DNA of 64,000 bases. It comes from Symsagittifera roscoffensis. Taxonomy: Eukaryota; Xenacoelomorpha; Acoela; Convolutidae. Below are positions 10,765-21,945 of this stretch, in pieces. The first letter of the stretch is position 1; each line of letters starts with the position of its first letter. The position numbers and the translations under genes were made by a program. The DNA lies in assembly GCF_963678635.1 (NCBI RefSeq), contig NC_087067.1, positions 41,126,379 through 41,190,378 of the forward strand, read 5' to 3'. Below the pieces are notes generated by a model. The model saw only the letters and a program-made list of their open reading frames with translations, did not search any database and was not told the origin of the DNA.

Positions 10765-13700
10765 ATGGAACAGTCTCCGAGTGGTCCCTTGTCGTCATCA
10801 ACGTTGTCGTCTTCAACGTTGCCGCAAGTGAACAGTGAAGAATTTTCGGCTGTTCAGAGTGGGCGAAAATACGCAGAGTGTGTTGAAAAAGGGCTGGAGT
10901 GTCCAATTTGTTGTAGTGTGATGGTGAGCCCGGTGACACTTCAACCTTGCCAGCACAGTTTTTGCAACTCCTGCATCAGCAAATGGCTCATCAGGGCGTA
11001 TCTTTGTCCGTTCTGCAAGTGAGTTGAGAGCAGATTTAAGCTCTTTTCCAGTGTCTCACACCCTCATAAAGTTACAATTATAGTTAAAAGTTGTTTATAC
11101 GGCCATCTACATTAAAGAGACCTTAGAACCTACTTTTCATTTGTTCATGCTCAACATTTTTAAGGCCGTTTAGAACATCAAAAGTAAAATTATATAATAC
11201 TTCGAAAATGAATTACAGATGAAATCAAATAGGGAGCTATAGTGAAGAGCCCGTTTAGAAGCATGGTTCCGCATTTTTGATGAGCCCCATTCTGCAAATC
11301 CTTTGTACACTACATTAAAATTAAAAGCAATTTAGAAGTTTTTACTCTCTAAAATACCTGTATTCAATGTCCATTTGAACAAAATTTACGTCGATTTTCG
11401 ACAAACTTTTTAAATAGACCAAGAGCAAACGATCAGAGCTACTCTCTAAGAAACTATAGACTAAAAACTTACCAATGTAATTAAGCTCTGAATATGCCAA
11501 GTTTCCTCTTCTGCATTACGCGATCAACGTGAAAAATTCAGAAACAGTTGAGTTTAGTAATTGTTTTCCTTAAGTATTTCCTTTTCCTTGCTGTAAATGT
11601 TTCACGCTGCATAAAAAATTTTTATAATACGCGAAAAAGTTCACTAAGATGGAAAAATTTGTGCACAATAGAAAACCTGGCATGTTCAGACCCGGAATAC
11701 ATTGGCAAGTCTTAGACACCAAATGTTATTACACTAGCAGACAAAATAAAGCGCAAATTCAGAACTTTACTCTGTAAAATGCCTGTTCTCAATGTCCAGT
11801 TTGGACAAAATTTTTTCTGAAATTTTGCTAAAATTTTACATAGACCAAAAGCAAGTGGTGAGAGCTATGCTCTATGAAATTATCAATATTTGGATTCTAA
11901 GACTTACCAATGAAATGCGGGTCTGAAGCTTCCGAATTTCCGCATCTGCTTTAAATTTTACGTCGTACTACATTCTTTCTCGAATATGCGGATTTCAAAA
12001 GTTAATCATGCGACGTGGAATATACTCAGCAAGTAAAACGAAACCTTTATTATGAAATATTTACTAAAGTTGGCTGTTTCCTACATTTTCACGCAGATTG
12101 AGAAACTTAGTGCAGACGAAGAATTCTGAATTTTTTTGACCCGACTTAAATTGTTAAGACTTTGAAAACAATTTTTGAGAGTTTCATAGATAGTGTAGCT
12201 CCGATCATTGGCTCTTGGTTTGTGTAAATATGTTGCTGAAAATCGAATTAAATGTTGTCTAAAATGGACATTCAAAAGGCATTTTAGATAGAAAAAGTTT
12301 AGTTTACGCTTAATTTTGTTTGTGTTTACGCTTGAGTTGAAAAAACTCATGTCAATTATTTCTGATTTTTTTTTAATCTTTATTTTTTTGAAAACTTGAA
12401 TCAGCGCTCAATTTTGTTGTACACTAGTGTGTTTTTTCCCTTTCCTAATACAACTTAAATCATTTGAATTGACCTGGGAGAAGGGGGTTTTGTTGAAATA
12501 AAAAACCGATATCACAAAAGAACTCTTATCCACCACCTCTTCCCACATTATTTTGATGTTGCTATTTTCACAGTCGACTTAGATACTATTATGGCTGAAG
12601 CTAGAATTGGGCAATAAGTGTTTGCGTCTAGGCTAAAAGATAATAGAAAAGAGTCACATTTTAATGAACCCGGCATGTATGTTCATTTCAATTTAAGTTC
12701 TTTCAATTATCCCCTCTCTCCCACATTTTATTTTCTAATTTCTAAAAACTAACTTTATTTTTTTTTGTAATATGATGAATTTTTGTTATGAAGTAACTTA
12801 ACTTCTGAAACTTAATTTCTGTCTATTCTAAAAAAAATCAAAAGCATATGAGCAAAGAAGAAGAAATTGATGGATATAAAAAATATCCGAGAACTTTAAT
12901 TGACCATGTGAAGGAGATATTTTACTTGTATTTTTCACTCCATGATCTTTTTGATTCTAATATCGCTGTACTCCACGTCTTAAATAATGATTGACCCACT
13001 GTCTTATATTTCAGCCTATTTGAATTGTCTTATGGCTTTTGCTAACAATTGAAGTTCGCTCAATAACAAATTGCTAAATCATTATCTCATAATTTATAGA
13101 AGATTTTCTATTTCACAGCAAGAACAAAAAATTAATAAATAAACATTAATAAGCTCTGATATCTCGGATCGTCAGAGGGAACCATGCGCCTGCTGCTACT
13201 GATAAACCTAACATTAGGTTTAGATTTGATTTTCAAAAAACAGCTAGATTGCTCGTACTAGGGCAAGTCCCGAATGTCCGACTGCCTTTTAAGGTCTTTG
13301 AAGATGTTGTTTTCCATCAGTTATTGAATTTTTCCAAAACAAAATGAAACACTTGAAACTTTTTTTGGCAAGCATCTCCCCACACGCCCTATTAAGAATA
13401 AAATAATAGATTTCACTCCTAGTAACGTTACAGTTTTGACAACTAGCCTGCTTCAATCAAATTGGAACGATTTTTAAGACGGATCAAATCTCCGCTTACG
13501 CGATAAGAGCGCGAAACAGATCGCGCGTTAATTATCCCTAATTGGCCATATTATCAGTCTTTTAAAATCCCCATAACTTGACAAAAATATAGACTATTAC
13601 AAAAATCTCCAAAAAGTCAAAACATGCCTGGAGAAAAAACCATCCCCAGCACAAATATTTGCCAATTTTTTCATAAGTCGGACCAAAAAACCATGCACAG

Positions 13701-16700
13701 TCCGTAAAGATGCAAAAATTTGGTGTATTGTTTTCAAACGTTCTTAAATCAGTATTTTTTCAAAATTTAGGCTTTTTCCATGGTGTCTTTGATTTGGAAA
13801 AGTTTGAATCGGTCAAATAATCGGTCATTTTCTACAAAAAAAAATTGGGACAATACTCAAAAATATTTACTAGAAAATAATCACTTTTTGTTCGTAAAAT
13901 ATGTGACATTTGATGACTTTTTGCAAACCTGATATGTTTAGTCTACTTTTTGCAGAGTTCTGCAAAATTAAAACCCGAAGGAACATGTTCATCTAAGTGT
14001 ACCCCCTTCCCTCAACTTTCACACCCTAACACCTTCCACCAAACCCCCCCCATACCATACTCCAATCCACAGCCTCATCACACCCTATTCCACACAACCT
14101 CCCCAACACACCCCAATACCTCCTAACCACCAAACGTCATTCTAGAACCCCATGCACACAAACACCCATTGCAGGTGAGAGGTGGTTTACAAGAGGGGAG
14201 GGGTAAGCTGGGGGAGGGATGTTTATCTGTTTCAGAGGCACTTTTTTTGCCTTTGCATACTTTTTAAACATCAGTGTGTAAATTTAAGTGCTCAATAAAA
14301 AAATTTTCATCGGTTTTTCCTCTTTGTTTTACATACAAACTGAGATTTTGAAAATGCATAGTTTCGAATTGAGTACACAGTCTGTTTGTCAAGTCATCTT
14401 TTTCGGCCCGTAACTTTTAGATCTAATACTCATCTTAGTCCTACTCTGATTTCCTGGTCTCAGTAGATCGATAGAAACACTGGAAACTGCGAGATTATTG
14501 CGAAATCAACTTTATTCTATATCTTCTAAGTTTTTCTGATCAATGAATTTGTTATTTTTTCAGAAAAAGTTTTAAAATTTGTTCAGGCTTGAGTTTTTTC
14601 ATTCTCTTTTTTAGATCTAGGGGCTTTAATGGCCTATCTATTTTTTTGATCATGAATCTCTGAACCCAAACTTTGGAAAAATCATAGGAAATGAGCCCAA
14701 TTTTTCTAAGTTTGGCCTGATTTCATCATCCTTTCTATGAATCGTGCTCACGTAGCTTTGGTTCAACTTGATTAAACTCTTAGCTGGCGTGCGGATTGAA
14801 AAAAAAATTGTGAAAAAAAAGAACCAAAAATTGTAAAAGTTAATCGGATCAACCGTACAATCTCCCTCTTTTAAGTTAATTACCGCCAAATTCAACGCAA
14901 ATATGGTGTTTCAAGTGAGGTGGAGTGTTCAAGTGTGGGGGCGGGTGTTGATTAATGTGGGAGGTGGGAATGGTTCAGGTGGGGCTGGTAAATCAGGTGG
15001 GAGGGGTTGTGGATGTGGTTCAATTGTGGGGGGGGGGGGTGTTTCAGGTAGTTAGGTAGCGGGGGGGGGGGCTTCAGGTGCGGTGGGCACAGGGGCAAAC
15101 GCTAGGGGGGAGAGGCTAACAAAATAGTTGTGAAATTTGAGAAAGTTAAATTTTAGAAATGGAGTAGGCCATACACTCGCTTTGCGAAATTTCCGCATTA
15201 CTCATTTGATAAATGCAAAAATTCTTGCAAAATTTTGCAGACGCGAAACAAAAACAAAGTGGAAAAAATCTTTTTTAATGTGATTTTCTACTTATTTTAT
15301 AATCAATTATAATGCTTTATGGTTTTGCGGGGAAAATGGATTTGTATCAGTTTTTAGTCTAATTTTGCTGTCTCAGTGAAACATGGGAATCGATTATATT
15401 GACAAAATTTTAGAGCCCAAAAATCCATTATAAACTATATTTTTTTTTCACTTTTCTTAAATGCGGGTATGCATTTCATGCATACGGAAAAATAAAACTG
15501 ATTTTTGCATTTCCATGCGGGATCGCATTTTTATGCTGTTAATTACACAAATTATTGTTTTAATTCAATTTTCATTATTAAAACGATTACACACGATTAT
15601 TTAAAACGATTAATAACACATTATACTCAAAATTAGCTTATAAAAAATCCATATTTTTGTTCCGACTTTCGAAGAAAACCAAAAGTTTATGCTCGGTGTG
15701 GTTTGTTTTATTCAACCAGTTTTAACCGATCGAAATAATAATTTTCAACAAAAATTTTTCATACCCCATTGAAGATATATATCGACTTCCTGAGCTCAAA
15801 CGTAAAAACATATTACACCTCCAATATTTTTTTAATAGTTCTGGGGTTTGAAAATTGCCAAACTTGCCATATTCTGGACTAAAATAGGCGCGCTTTTGAT
15901 GAATTTATTCATAATGCTGAGAGCGTAACGCGAGTTATTTATGCGTGGCGAATTATCCGGCACAACAAAACTGTTCCAAACTGAATTGAGGCTAATTGGA
16001 GAAAAGCTAATTGGGCGTATTATATTCGTACGTCTCAAAATTTTACACATTGGTTTTGTCCAAAATGTATAGATCTTCAATATTTTCAAAATAATTAAGG
16101 GACAGTCGGAAAATTCAGGGCTTTGCCCTGATATACGAGCAGTCTTGTTCTACCTAAACCAAATTGAGGGAAATTGTACGGTGAATCCGACTAAACTGGT
16201 GCAAGGATAAAACCAAAAATTGGTACAGAGATAAGACAGCAGAAATTTCCAGCACGCTTGTATGAGATTAAAGTCCAGCCAGGCCTAATATTTTGTAACA
16301 GGGGGGAAGATTGAGGTTTATTTTTAGTCACCAAATGACGATGTGTTGTGATGAATGAGCTCGATTTCCTTTGCATCAATTTCTACTGTAAAAATTGGGC
16401 TGATTTACGTCCCTCCTATTTTCAATAAAATTTTTCTAAGATGTCAACTCAAGAAATAAAAAATTGCAATTACTGTTCAGTATTTGTACTACGTTGAAAA
16501 AATATTTGAAAATTTCGGCGGTCCATTGTCACTTTTTCTTTTCTTTTCTCGTACCTCGGCAATGTTGTTATGAGACGCACAACAAATAGTCCTCTTGTTA
16601 TTACAGACAGGAACCAAAAAGACTGATTCGAGACGAAGCGTTGGAGTCAATGGTGAAAGTGCTGCGAAACTATGCAGCTAAATTTGGCCCAGAAGAGCTA

Positions 16701-16808
16701 GAATCAGCCCACCCGACGGCCGAAAAAAGCTGCGAGCTAGTTGTCCGACCCGAAATGACAATTGAAGAATTCTACGCCGTGTTTCAGGGCTCTTTTTCAT
16801 CCCATTAA
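10765..16808 (+). CDS. Small RING-finger protein, probable E3 ubiquitin ligase (CHFR/RNF8-type RING)
   Basis: Exons 10765-11018 and 16607-16808 give 151 residues with a GT-AG intron in phase 2. The N-terminus is a Ser/Thr-rich disordered stretch with a small repeat (SSSTL twice). The RING runs from about residue 46 to 84: ECPIC, then PCQHSFCNSC and the closing CPFCK, a C3HC4 pattern with the spacing of a zinc-binding RING. Family knowledge: such RINGs recruit a ubiquitin E2, and the segment VTLQPCQHSFC is closest to CHFR and RNF8. The C-terminal 67 residues form an amphipathic region (MVKVLRNYAAKFG) without FHA or other named domains, so the substrate is unknown. ATG 10765 is the first ATG; a frame upstream of it opens only with GTG. 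The 5.6 kb intron is packed with repeats. The acceptor at 16606 is the only one that keeps the frame. Confidence 0.8.
11330..11530 (+). repeat. Intronic repeat family E, copy 1
   Basis: Shares a collinear series of words with 11760-11960: CTGTAAAATGCCTG-like start, CAATGTCCA, AGACCAA.AGCAA, GAGCTA, and GAATTTCCG/TTTCCTC.TCTGC at the end. Confidence 0.65.
11760..11960 (+). repeat. Intronic repeat family E, copy 2
   Basis: Direct copy of 11330-11530 with AAAATGCCTGTTCTCAATGT at the start and CGCATCTGCTTTAAAT at the end. Diverged; class unknown. Confidence 0.65.
12075..12320 (-). repeat. Intronic repeat family E, inverted copy
   Basis: Reverse complement of the same series: GACATTCAAAAGGCATTTTA corresponds to the start, GGCTCTTGG to the middle, and the CGCAGATTGAG-like end lies at 12094. 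Three copies within 1 kb in one intron. Confidence 0.6.
12330..13240. other. Intron sequence without recognised content
   Basis: Part of the RING gene intron. AT-rich, no repeat family that recurs in the window and no open frame of note. Confidence 0.4.
13243..13684 (-). mobile_element. Family H copy, worn
   Basis: Plus strand shows GCTCGTACTAGGGCAAGTCC then TGTCCGACTGCC, the CGCGATAAGAGCGCG block near 13500, CCATAACTTGAC, and ends at ATAAGTCGGAC. Confidence 0.7.
13985..14240. repeat. C-rich low-complexity tract
   Basis: About 180 bp of plus-strand CCCT/ACACC-type sequence ending in a short G-rich block (GAGGGGAGGGG). It starts after GAACATGTTCAT, recalling the ATGTTCACT start of the arm at 5513. 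Composition is like the arms at 5513 and 7299, though I cannot align them base by base. Confidence 0.6.
14895..15112. repeat. G-rich low-complexity tract with long G runs
   Basis: Repeated GGTGGG words with GTTCAGGTGGG-like steps and two G runs of ten or so near 15030 and 15062. Opposite strand bias to 13985-14240. Many closely spaced G runs make quadruplex formation possible. Confidence 0.7.
15659..16149 (+). mobile_element. Family H copy with clean 3' hairpin
   Basis: GTTCCGACTTTCGAAG at the 5' end; AGTCGG at 16104; perfect hairpin CAGGGC-TTT-GCCCTG (16116-16130); tail ATATACGAGCAGTCTTGTT. Its middle is diverged from the other copies but keeps CCAAACTGAATTGAGGCTAA. Confidence 0.8.
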
Positions 16809-16870
16809 TTTTTTCTACTACTGATTCCCTTTAACTTTTCTACTACTGACTAACTGAAATTTTTGGAAAC

Positions 16871-16876
16871 AATAAA
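16871..16876 (+). terminator. Poly(A) signal of the RING gene
   Basis: AATAAA 63 bp after the TAA at 16806-16808, a typical spacing. Confidence 0.7.
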
Positions 16877-17186
16877 ATTAATTACTTGTTATTCATTTGG
16901 TTATGTGCAAAAAAATTTATTGAGAGTAAGGAATGAGCATGTTTTGAAAAAAAACACATTTTCGTCTTTTTTGCAAGCCAACTCTCCAAAGAAGCACAAA
17001 AATTATGACCTTCTAAAATTTGAGTGAAATAATTAGCTTTCTCGAAAAAGAAGCTTGTAAACAGTCAAAAAATGTCTGCAGAAAAAAATCCCGAGCATCA
17101 GGGGCGGATTTAGAGAGATCCCGGGGTGTAAAAACGAAAAATACAGAAAAATACGCAAGGGGAAAAGAGTCGAAAGCATCTCTTAG

Positions 17187-17351
17187 GTCCTGGGTTTGTT
17201 CGTGAGAATGCTGAGAAAGCACTTGGCTGATGGCACTCAGGAGATTGTCCAGGAGAGCAACGAAGAGAAAGTGACGGTCAACAGGAACGCGACAACAACC
17301 TTCAAAGTGTCAGCTTCTGCTGAGTTCGCTCAACATGTAAATACAGAATGA
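17187..17351 (+). CDS. Possible alternative last exon of the RING gene (diverged exon duplicate)
   Basis: After an acceptor (TCTTAG, 17181-17186) an open frame of 54 codons runs to TGA at 17349-17351. Its text resembles the last exon of the RING protein: FVRMLRKHLADG against MVKVLRNYAAKFG, followed in both by Glu-rich and then Val-rich stretches of similar length. The frame is closed just upstream by the TAG of the acceptor, so it must be entered in phase 0. A possible phase-0 donor exists inside the RING exon (ATG/GTGAAA, after 16652), which would swap the two ends at exactly the homologous point. No poly(A) signal AATAAA was seen close by. This could equally be a decaying duplicate. Confidence 0.35.
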   Translation, partial: VLGLFVRMLRKHLADGTQEIVQESNEEKVTVNRNATTTFKVSASAEFAQHVNTE

Positions 17352-17544
17352 GCATTCCGATTTGTCTTTATAATCCTTTTTTACCAACCGATGAAACTAA
17401 AAATTCAGGTTGTTTTTCGTTACCTATTTAAGTTTAAAAAAGGGTGTACTGACAAGAAACGGATTGCAATCCATTTTATACAGATAAGACACCAAAGAAG
17501 AAATTTCAATATCAAGCTTGTATGTGAGGGTGTCATTCCAACAG

Positions 17545-17815
17545 TATGACGCAAATAAAAATTTTCACAAAAAGTAAATAAAGTTAGATGCGGATTTATG
17601 AGAATCAAAGAGCATATTGACTCTCAAATAGGCTGGGAATATTGGAAAAACTGTTAAAAATTGTTTACGCTCAAATTTGGTTTTCCGCCGTTTCATTTTT
17701 TTGTGGTTTGATTTCTGTTTTCTTTTTAAATTCAATTTGATTTCTTTGTTAAAAGGAAGGAAAACTCCAGTAGGAAAGTGTAAAATTGTAAAGGTCACGA
17801 TTTCCCAGAAGGTTT
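17545..17815 (-). mobile_element. Family B repeat, diverged copy
   Basis: Reverse complement of the family B core: CACTTTCCTACTGGAGTTTTC and CGTGACCTTTACA, and a purine/pyrimidine-rich block between. It shows that family B is not confined to the Brr2 gene. Confidence 0.55.
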
Positions 17816-17831
17816 AAAGTTTACATAGTTT

Positions 17832-18159
17832 CAGGGTCGGATTTAGGGCGGGCAGCCTCTTTGTGTCATTTTTAATTATCCATTTTTCTAACAATTTTTC
17901 CAAAAGCGCCTTGGGCGCCAATTTATCCTAATCTTGAGGGTGAGCGCATGAAAAAAATTCGCGATTTTTGATCAAAGTTTTTCAAAAAGTGCCTTTTTTG
18001 GCCTATTTTTTCAAATATAGGCCAACATATAGGCGCAGAAAATTTAGTCACAATAGGACCCTTGTAGTGATTTGGTCGACCTATAAAAAGTTGACAAAAT
18101 TTTTGAGTTTTTTTAATAGAAAGTCCGCCCACCTCGATAAAATCCTAGATCCGCCACTG
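17832..18159. mobile_element. Family C hAT-like non-autonomous DNA transposon
   Basis: 328 bp with terminal inverted repeats CAGGGTCGGATTTAGG and CCTAGATCCGCCACTG. Flanks read CATAGTTT on the left and CATAGTGA on the right, consistent with a worn 8 bp target duplication. Internal shared words are GGCGCC, ATTTGGTCGACCTA and GGCGCAGAAAA. No transposase frame: a MITE. Confidence 0.8.
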
Positions 18160-18237
18160 CATAGTGAACCAGTTTTATCAAACTGAGTTAATTTTTATCA
18201 AACAAATGTCCTATTCGAAGAATTTAAAGCCATAATG

Positions 18238-18243
18238 TTTTAT
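18238..18243 (-). terminator. Poly(A) signal for the minus-strand gene at 18298
   Basis: AATAAA on the minus strand (TTTATT on plus), 54 bp past the stop codon. Confidence 0.55.
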
Positions 18244-18297
18244 TGAACCTCGAAAATTGATTTTTTTTTAAAAAAAGCATTTCTTTGTTACCCTCAT

Positions 18298-18561
18298 TCA
18301 CTGTGTTCTAACTGTCTGTTCTGGGCTAATTTTGAATTTTGCCGTTCGAGTTCTTATGATACATCTGCGCATTGTTGCTGTGTCTACTGAAATATGATCT
18401 TCTGTGATTCTACGGCAAAACTGTCGTACGTATAATTTGAGTTCGGAAACTGTCTGAGGATTTCCGCTAGTTTCTAAGGTTTGCCTTGAAACTGATGGCA
18501 CTCTCGTTTCTCTCCGTCCCGTAATTGCAAACTTCACATTTACCTGCGACTGCGGACTCAT
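18298..18561 (-). CDS. Orphan 87-residue basic protein, single exon
   Basis: Open frame from ATG (18561-18559) to TGA (18300-18298), 87 residues. Base composition is richer in G+C than both flanks and a poly(A) signal follows, so this is probably a real gene. The protein is basic, with a predicted strand-rich start (QVNVKFAITGRRETRVPSV), a helix-like centre (SELKLYVRQFCRRI) and an Arg/Thr-rich end (RRCIIRTRTAKFKI). No signal peptide or membrane segment. I do not recognise the family. It lies 138 bp from a family C transposon and could be a retro-copied or intronless gene. Confidence 0.5.
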   Translation of the reverse strand: MSPQSQVNVKFAITGRRETRVPSVSRQTLETSGNPQTVSELKLYVRQFCRRITEDHISVDTATMRRCIIRTRTAKFKISPEQTVRTQ

Positions 18562-19239
18562 TCCTAGTATAATCTTAAATAGTTGAAAAGTTCGTAATTA
18601 AATTGCAACCAAATGTCAGCGGGAAGCAGTTTTTTTTTAAAATGTTTCAAACATGCCAAATGTTAGCATTACACTTTTCACGTTGCGAGAAAACGTTAAA
18701 TTTGTTGGAAATGACAGCATTTTAAAAAAACGTCACAATTCATGAATCAACCTGCAGTAAGACAAAAAAGACATGTATGGGACTCATATCGCAATCCGCG
18801 TTGAATTGATTCTCGAATGTTGCGAATGTGATAAAGCATAATGCTGCCCAACTTTTATGGCCAATGATCAATTCTTTTTATTCTTTTTTATTCTTTTTTT
18901 TTATTTTCTTTTTTAATCTGGTCAATTATGATTTAAACTTCATAAACGCTTGATTTTAGCTTTGATGACGTTTCAAAATTGATCGGAAACAATAGTCAAA
19001 ACCTCAACTCGACTTTCAGTTTTAACTAGTCCACTCCTATATCAAGGCTAAACCCGAAATGTTTAGATTGCGCTTTAAAAACATATATTAATCGGAAAAA
19101 AAAAACATTTTCCCCCATTTTTCTTGTAGCTTTCCACTCACAATGCAAAGTACAACGGTAAGTATTTAGTGTCTCGTATCTTGCGAATAAAATCAAATAA
19201 CTAGCGCAGTTCAAATGTGGATGGACTTAACTTAGAAAA
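18562..19239. other. AT-rich intergenic sequence
   Basis: No supported exon. A T-rich run of TTCTTTTTTA-like units lies at 18872-18925. The open frame at 19026-19214 is in ordinary AT-rich sequence and is not called. Confidence 0.4.
18872..18925. repeat. (TTCTTTTTA)n low-complexity run
   Basis: Repeated TTCTTTTTTATTC-type units of T with spaced C and A. Confidence 0.8.
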
Positions 19240-19470
19240 TGCAATTTATTGCGATTATTTATCCCAAATTGGCATATCACGAATATTTAAACCCCCGTAG
19301 CTTTCCAAAAAACGGTAACCAAAAAAACGTGGCTTTTCCTTTAGCTCAGAAAAACCTTAAAAGAGTGTTTCAGATGGTATTAAAATCTTCCGTTAAAATT
19401 ACTTAGTCAAAAAATTGAGATTTGACTGGATAAAACACACCCCAAACGTGAATATTCCGTCTATCCTCAA
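19240..19470 (-). mobile_element. Family H fragment
   Basis: Keeps ATCCCAAATTGGC, AAACCCCCGTAGCTTTCC and CACCCCAAACGTGAATATTCC in the family order, but both ends are missing or worn. Confidence 0.55.
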
Positions 19471-19559
19471 TTTTTTTTAAACTGTAAGATTTGTTTTTAA
19501 GGTTCGATAAACGTAGTTCAGTCTCTTTTATTTTATATGATGATTTTTTTCAGAAAAAG

Positions 19560-19780
19560 TCTTAGAACTTGTTCACGCTCGATTGTGATTTTTCGCGGCT
19601 TGGCTTTCGACTTTTTTTAATTTTACTTCATTTTCTTTGAAGTCTATTATCGAACAGTAAATTAGGAAAAGTCGCAAAAAACGTGATTGACTTCTCGTTT
19701 TGAAAAAAGAGTTTAATCATCAGGTTTTCCAGCGGAACAAAAATTTTAGCTATTGTTCTAGTTTTCTCAGTATGGGATTA
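19560..19780 (-). mobile_element. Family B repeat, diverged copy
   Basis: Contains TATCGAACAGTAAA, then CGTGATTGACTTC and CCAGCGGAACAAAAATTTTA, matching the reverse of the family B core. Confidence 0.5.
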
Positions 19781-20599
19781 GTTCATCAAAAAATTGCTTT
19801 GTCTTTGAAAAGCGAAAATTGAGGTTTTTTCAAAAAACAAATCAGTATTTTTTGTGTTATAGCGTTTTTTGACTCTTTTTCATCTGTAGCTGGCTTTGTT
19901 GTAATATTGTACTGCATTATATTATAAATTTTTTGGTGTCTGATTTCGATTTTGATGATATTTTTTCCTTTGAAATTCGTTTCTGCGTTTTGTTTTTCTC
20001 TTTCCAGGATTCGTACAACAGAAAATAATTTCAACTATTTATAATTTTCAGTTCAAAATAATCAAAATTTTCAAGATTTTCAGTTGAAAAATCCTGCTTG
20101 CTTTAGGTGTTCTGTAAAATATTGTTTTCCAATTTGATGCCATTTTATCCTTGTCTTAACCCAAATTTACGTCGCTTAGTCATTGCTGTTTTAAGCTCTT
20201 ATCAGTGTCACTTTGCTCATTATCAGGAAAAAAGGTAGATGAATCAGCGCTGAAGTTCACAGCTCTAGAATAGCGCTGAATCATTCCTGAAAAGACGATG
20301 AATTCCAGAAAAAGCAAAAAATAATAATAAGCGTTTTTTTCGGAGTATGTTGCAGCAAATTAGGTAAACTAACTAAGGCAGGTTTTATCAGGCTTTAGAC
20401 AGCTTACATTCATGAATCAGTTATGATTATGCTTGCGACGTCAACAAGGGAAAGTGAATAATTTTGTGGGACGAGCAATAATTGAAGCCGTAAGCAAATT
20501 TTGTCTTCATATTTATATCGTTGCATAATGCTTTTAGCCAAAATAGTATCAGATAAATCAAAACTGAAAAAAAAATGAAATACAGAGGCTGAATTTTTA
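19781..20599. other. Intergenic sequence without a gene
   Basis: Nothing coding. A short imperfect inverted repeat, GATGAATCAGCGCTG and AGCGCTGAATCATTC, lies at about 20238-20287. Confidence 0.4.
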
Positions 20600-20790
20600 T
20601 TTCTTTTGCGGTAAGAGTTTAGATTTTTTTTCTAAATTCAGTTTATGTTCTCGCTAAGAGGAAGAAAAACTCCACTATCGAACAGCAAAAGTGTAAATGT
20701 CACGAAAAACGTAAAGACTTCTAGTTTCAAAATTTTATTTTAATTTTTTTTTCAGATTTCCCAGCGGAATAAAATTTTTTTTATTGGTCT
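20600..20790 (-). mobile_element. Family B repeat, diverged copy
   Basis: Contains AAAACTCCACTATCGAACAG, AAAAGTGTAAATGTCACG and TTTCCCAGCGGAATAAA, in the same order as at 19560 and 17545. Confidence 0.6.
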
Positions 20791-21039
20791 ACGTTTCTCA
20801 AATTGAGTTTCTTTTTCATTGATTTTTTTCATTTGGTTAACGGCTATAATTTAATTTTGATTTTAAGGCACCCAAAAATTTTTTAATCTAGTTTTTTGGC
20901 ACCAAATTATTTCAAAAAATATTAAGTCTAAATTTGTCTCCTGTGATGAAGACCTCAAGCTATATTATTCCGCGTCAGTTCAAATCAAGCCATAGAAGTG
21001 AAAAATTTATTTTAAAAAACACAATTAATTGTTAGAGAG

Positions 21040-21095
21040 AGGGAATCACATCAAACACAAACATTCCGTCTGTTCACGTTGAAAGTCAAAAAATA
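21040..21095 (-). mobile_element. Family H end fragment
   Basis: Short piece with CACAAACATTCCGTCTGTTC and AAAGTC, matching the 5' end of family H. Confidence 0.4.
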
Positions 21096-21181
21096 TTCAA
21101 TAAATTTCTTCGAAAATCAAACAAAGTACATGATTTAGCCAATTTAGTTCTTAATTTAATTTTTTTTCAATCCACTAAATA

Positions 21182-21466
21182 ATGTTCATTCTTAACCAGA
21201 AGGCCAAGTTTACACTATCAACTTGTATTCAGTGGGAGTCATCTTATAATCTACGCAGTCTGCCAAACAGAGCCTCGAGTAAATATCTCTGTGATGACAA
21301 TTTTGAGGCGGAGATAACTTGGCACCAAAGTGGCAGTAATCTGATGATTAGATTTTTTGGGGCTGTCTTCAAAATTGGCCCACTCGACTTGCCTCAAATA
21401 CCGAAGTGCCCTGTGTTTGTCTGTGGCAAAGTGTGGGTTCCGCCAAAATATCACGGAAACACATAA
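21182..21466 (+). CDS. Candidate small gene or terminal exon, 94 residues
   Basis: Open frame from ATG 21182 to TAA 21464-21466. A good acceptor (CTTAACCAG ending at 21201) lies inside it, so the alternative reading is a terminal exon from 21202. G+C is above the flanks and AATAAA follows at 21643. The protein has several cysteines (CIQWESS, YLCDD, KCPVFVCGK) and a hydrophobic stretch (MIRFFGAVFKIGPLDL). Not recognised. A minus-strand frame overlaps (21251-21487) but lacks the acceptor and poly(A) context. Confidence 0.35.
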   Translation: MFILNQKAKFTLSTCIQWESSYNLRSLPNRASSKYLCDDNFEAEITWHQSGSNLMIRFFGAVFKIGPLDLPQIPKCPVFVCGKVWVPPKYHGNT

Positions 21467-21642
21467 TTTGCTTGCTTCAACTGACACGACTTTTACTAAA
21501 TGACCACTTTGAAATCATTTTTAAAATGACTGGCTCTTTTCCGTTCTCATTTGATTTACTCGTTTAATGTACATTTTAATATGTTTCTCATTGATGCGGA
21601 TCTTTTCAATTCTTTCTCCATGAGGGCTTAAGCTAGTTTTTC

Positions 21643-21648
21643 AATAAA
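21643..21648 (+). terminator. Poly(A) signal AATAAA
   Basis: 177 bp after the stop at 21466; supports a plus-strand transcript end here. Confidence 0.4.
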
Positions 21649-21945
21649 ACTGGAAGTTTAAAAGTCAGATTACGTTTTCTGATGATTTTTTTTTTTAGTT
21701 TTCTTTAACTTTTCAATGTTTTTCCAATGAGTTTTAGGGTAATAATTTAATTTCATCGCTGTTAAAATTTAATTCTGAAAATAGAAATCAAGGAAAGAGT
21801 TAAAAAGATCCAATTGTGATTAAATATTACGACAACAAAGTAAAGTATGAATTTCTGCTTCTCAATTGCTGTCCTTACAACTATGGGAAAAAATAAATAT
21901 TGGTTGCAGTTTGTTTCTCCATGAGTTTGGAAAATCATATTGATC

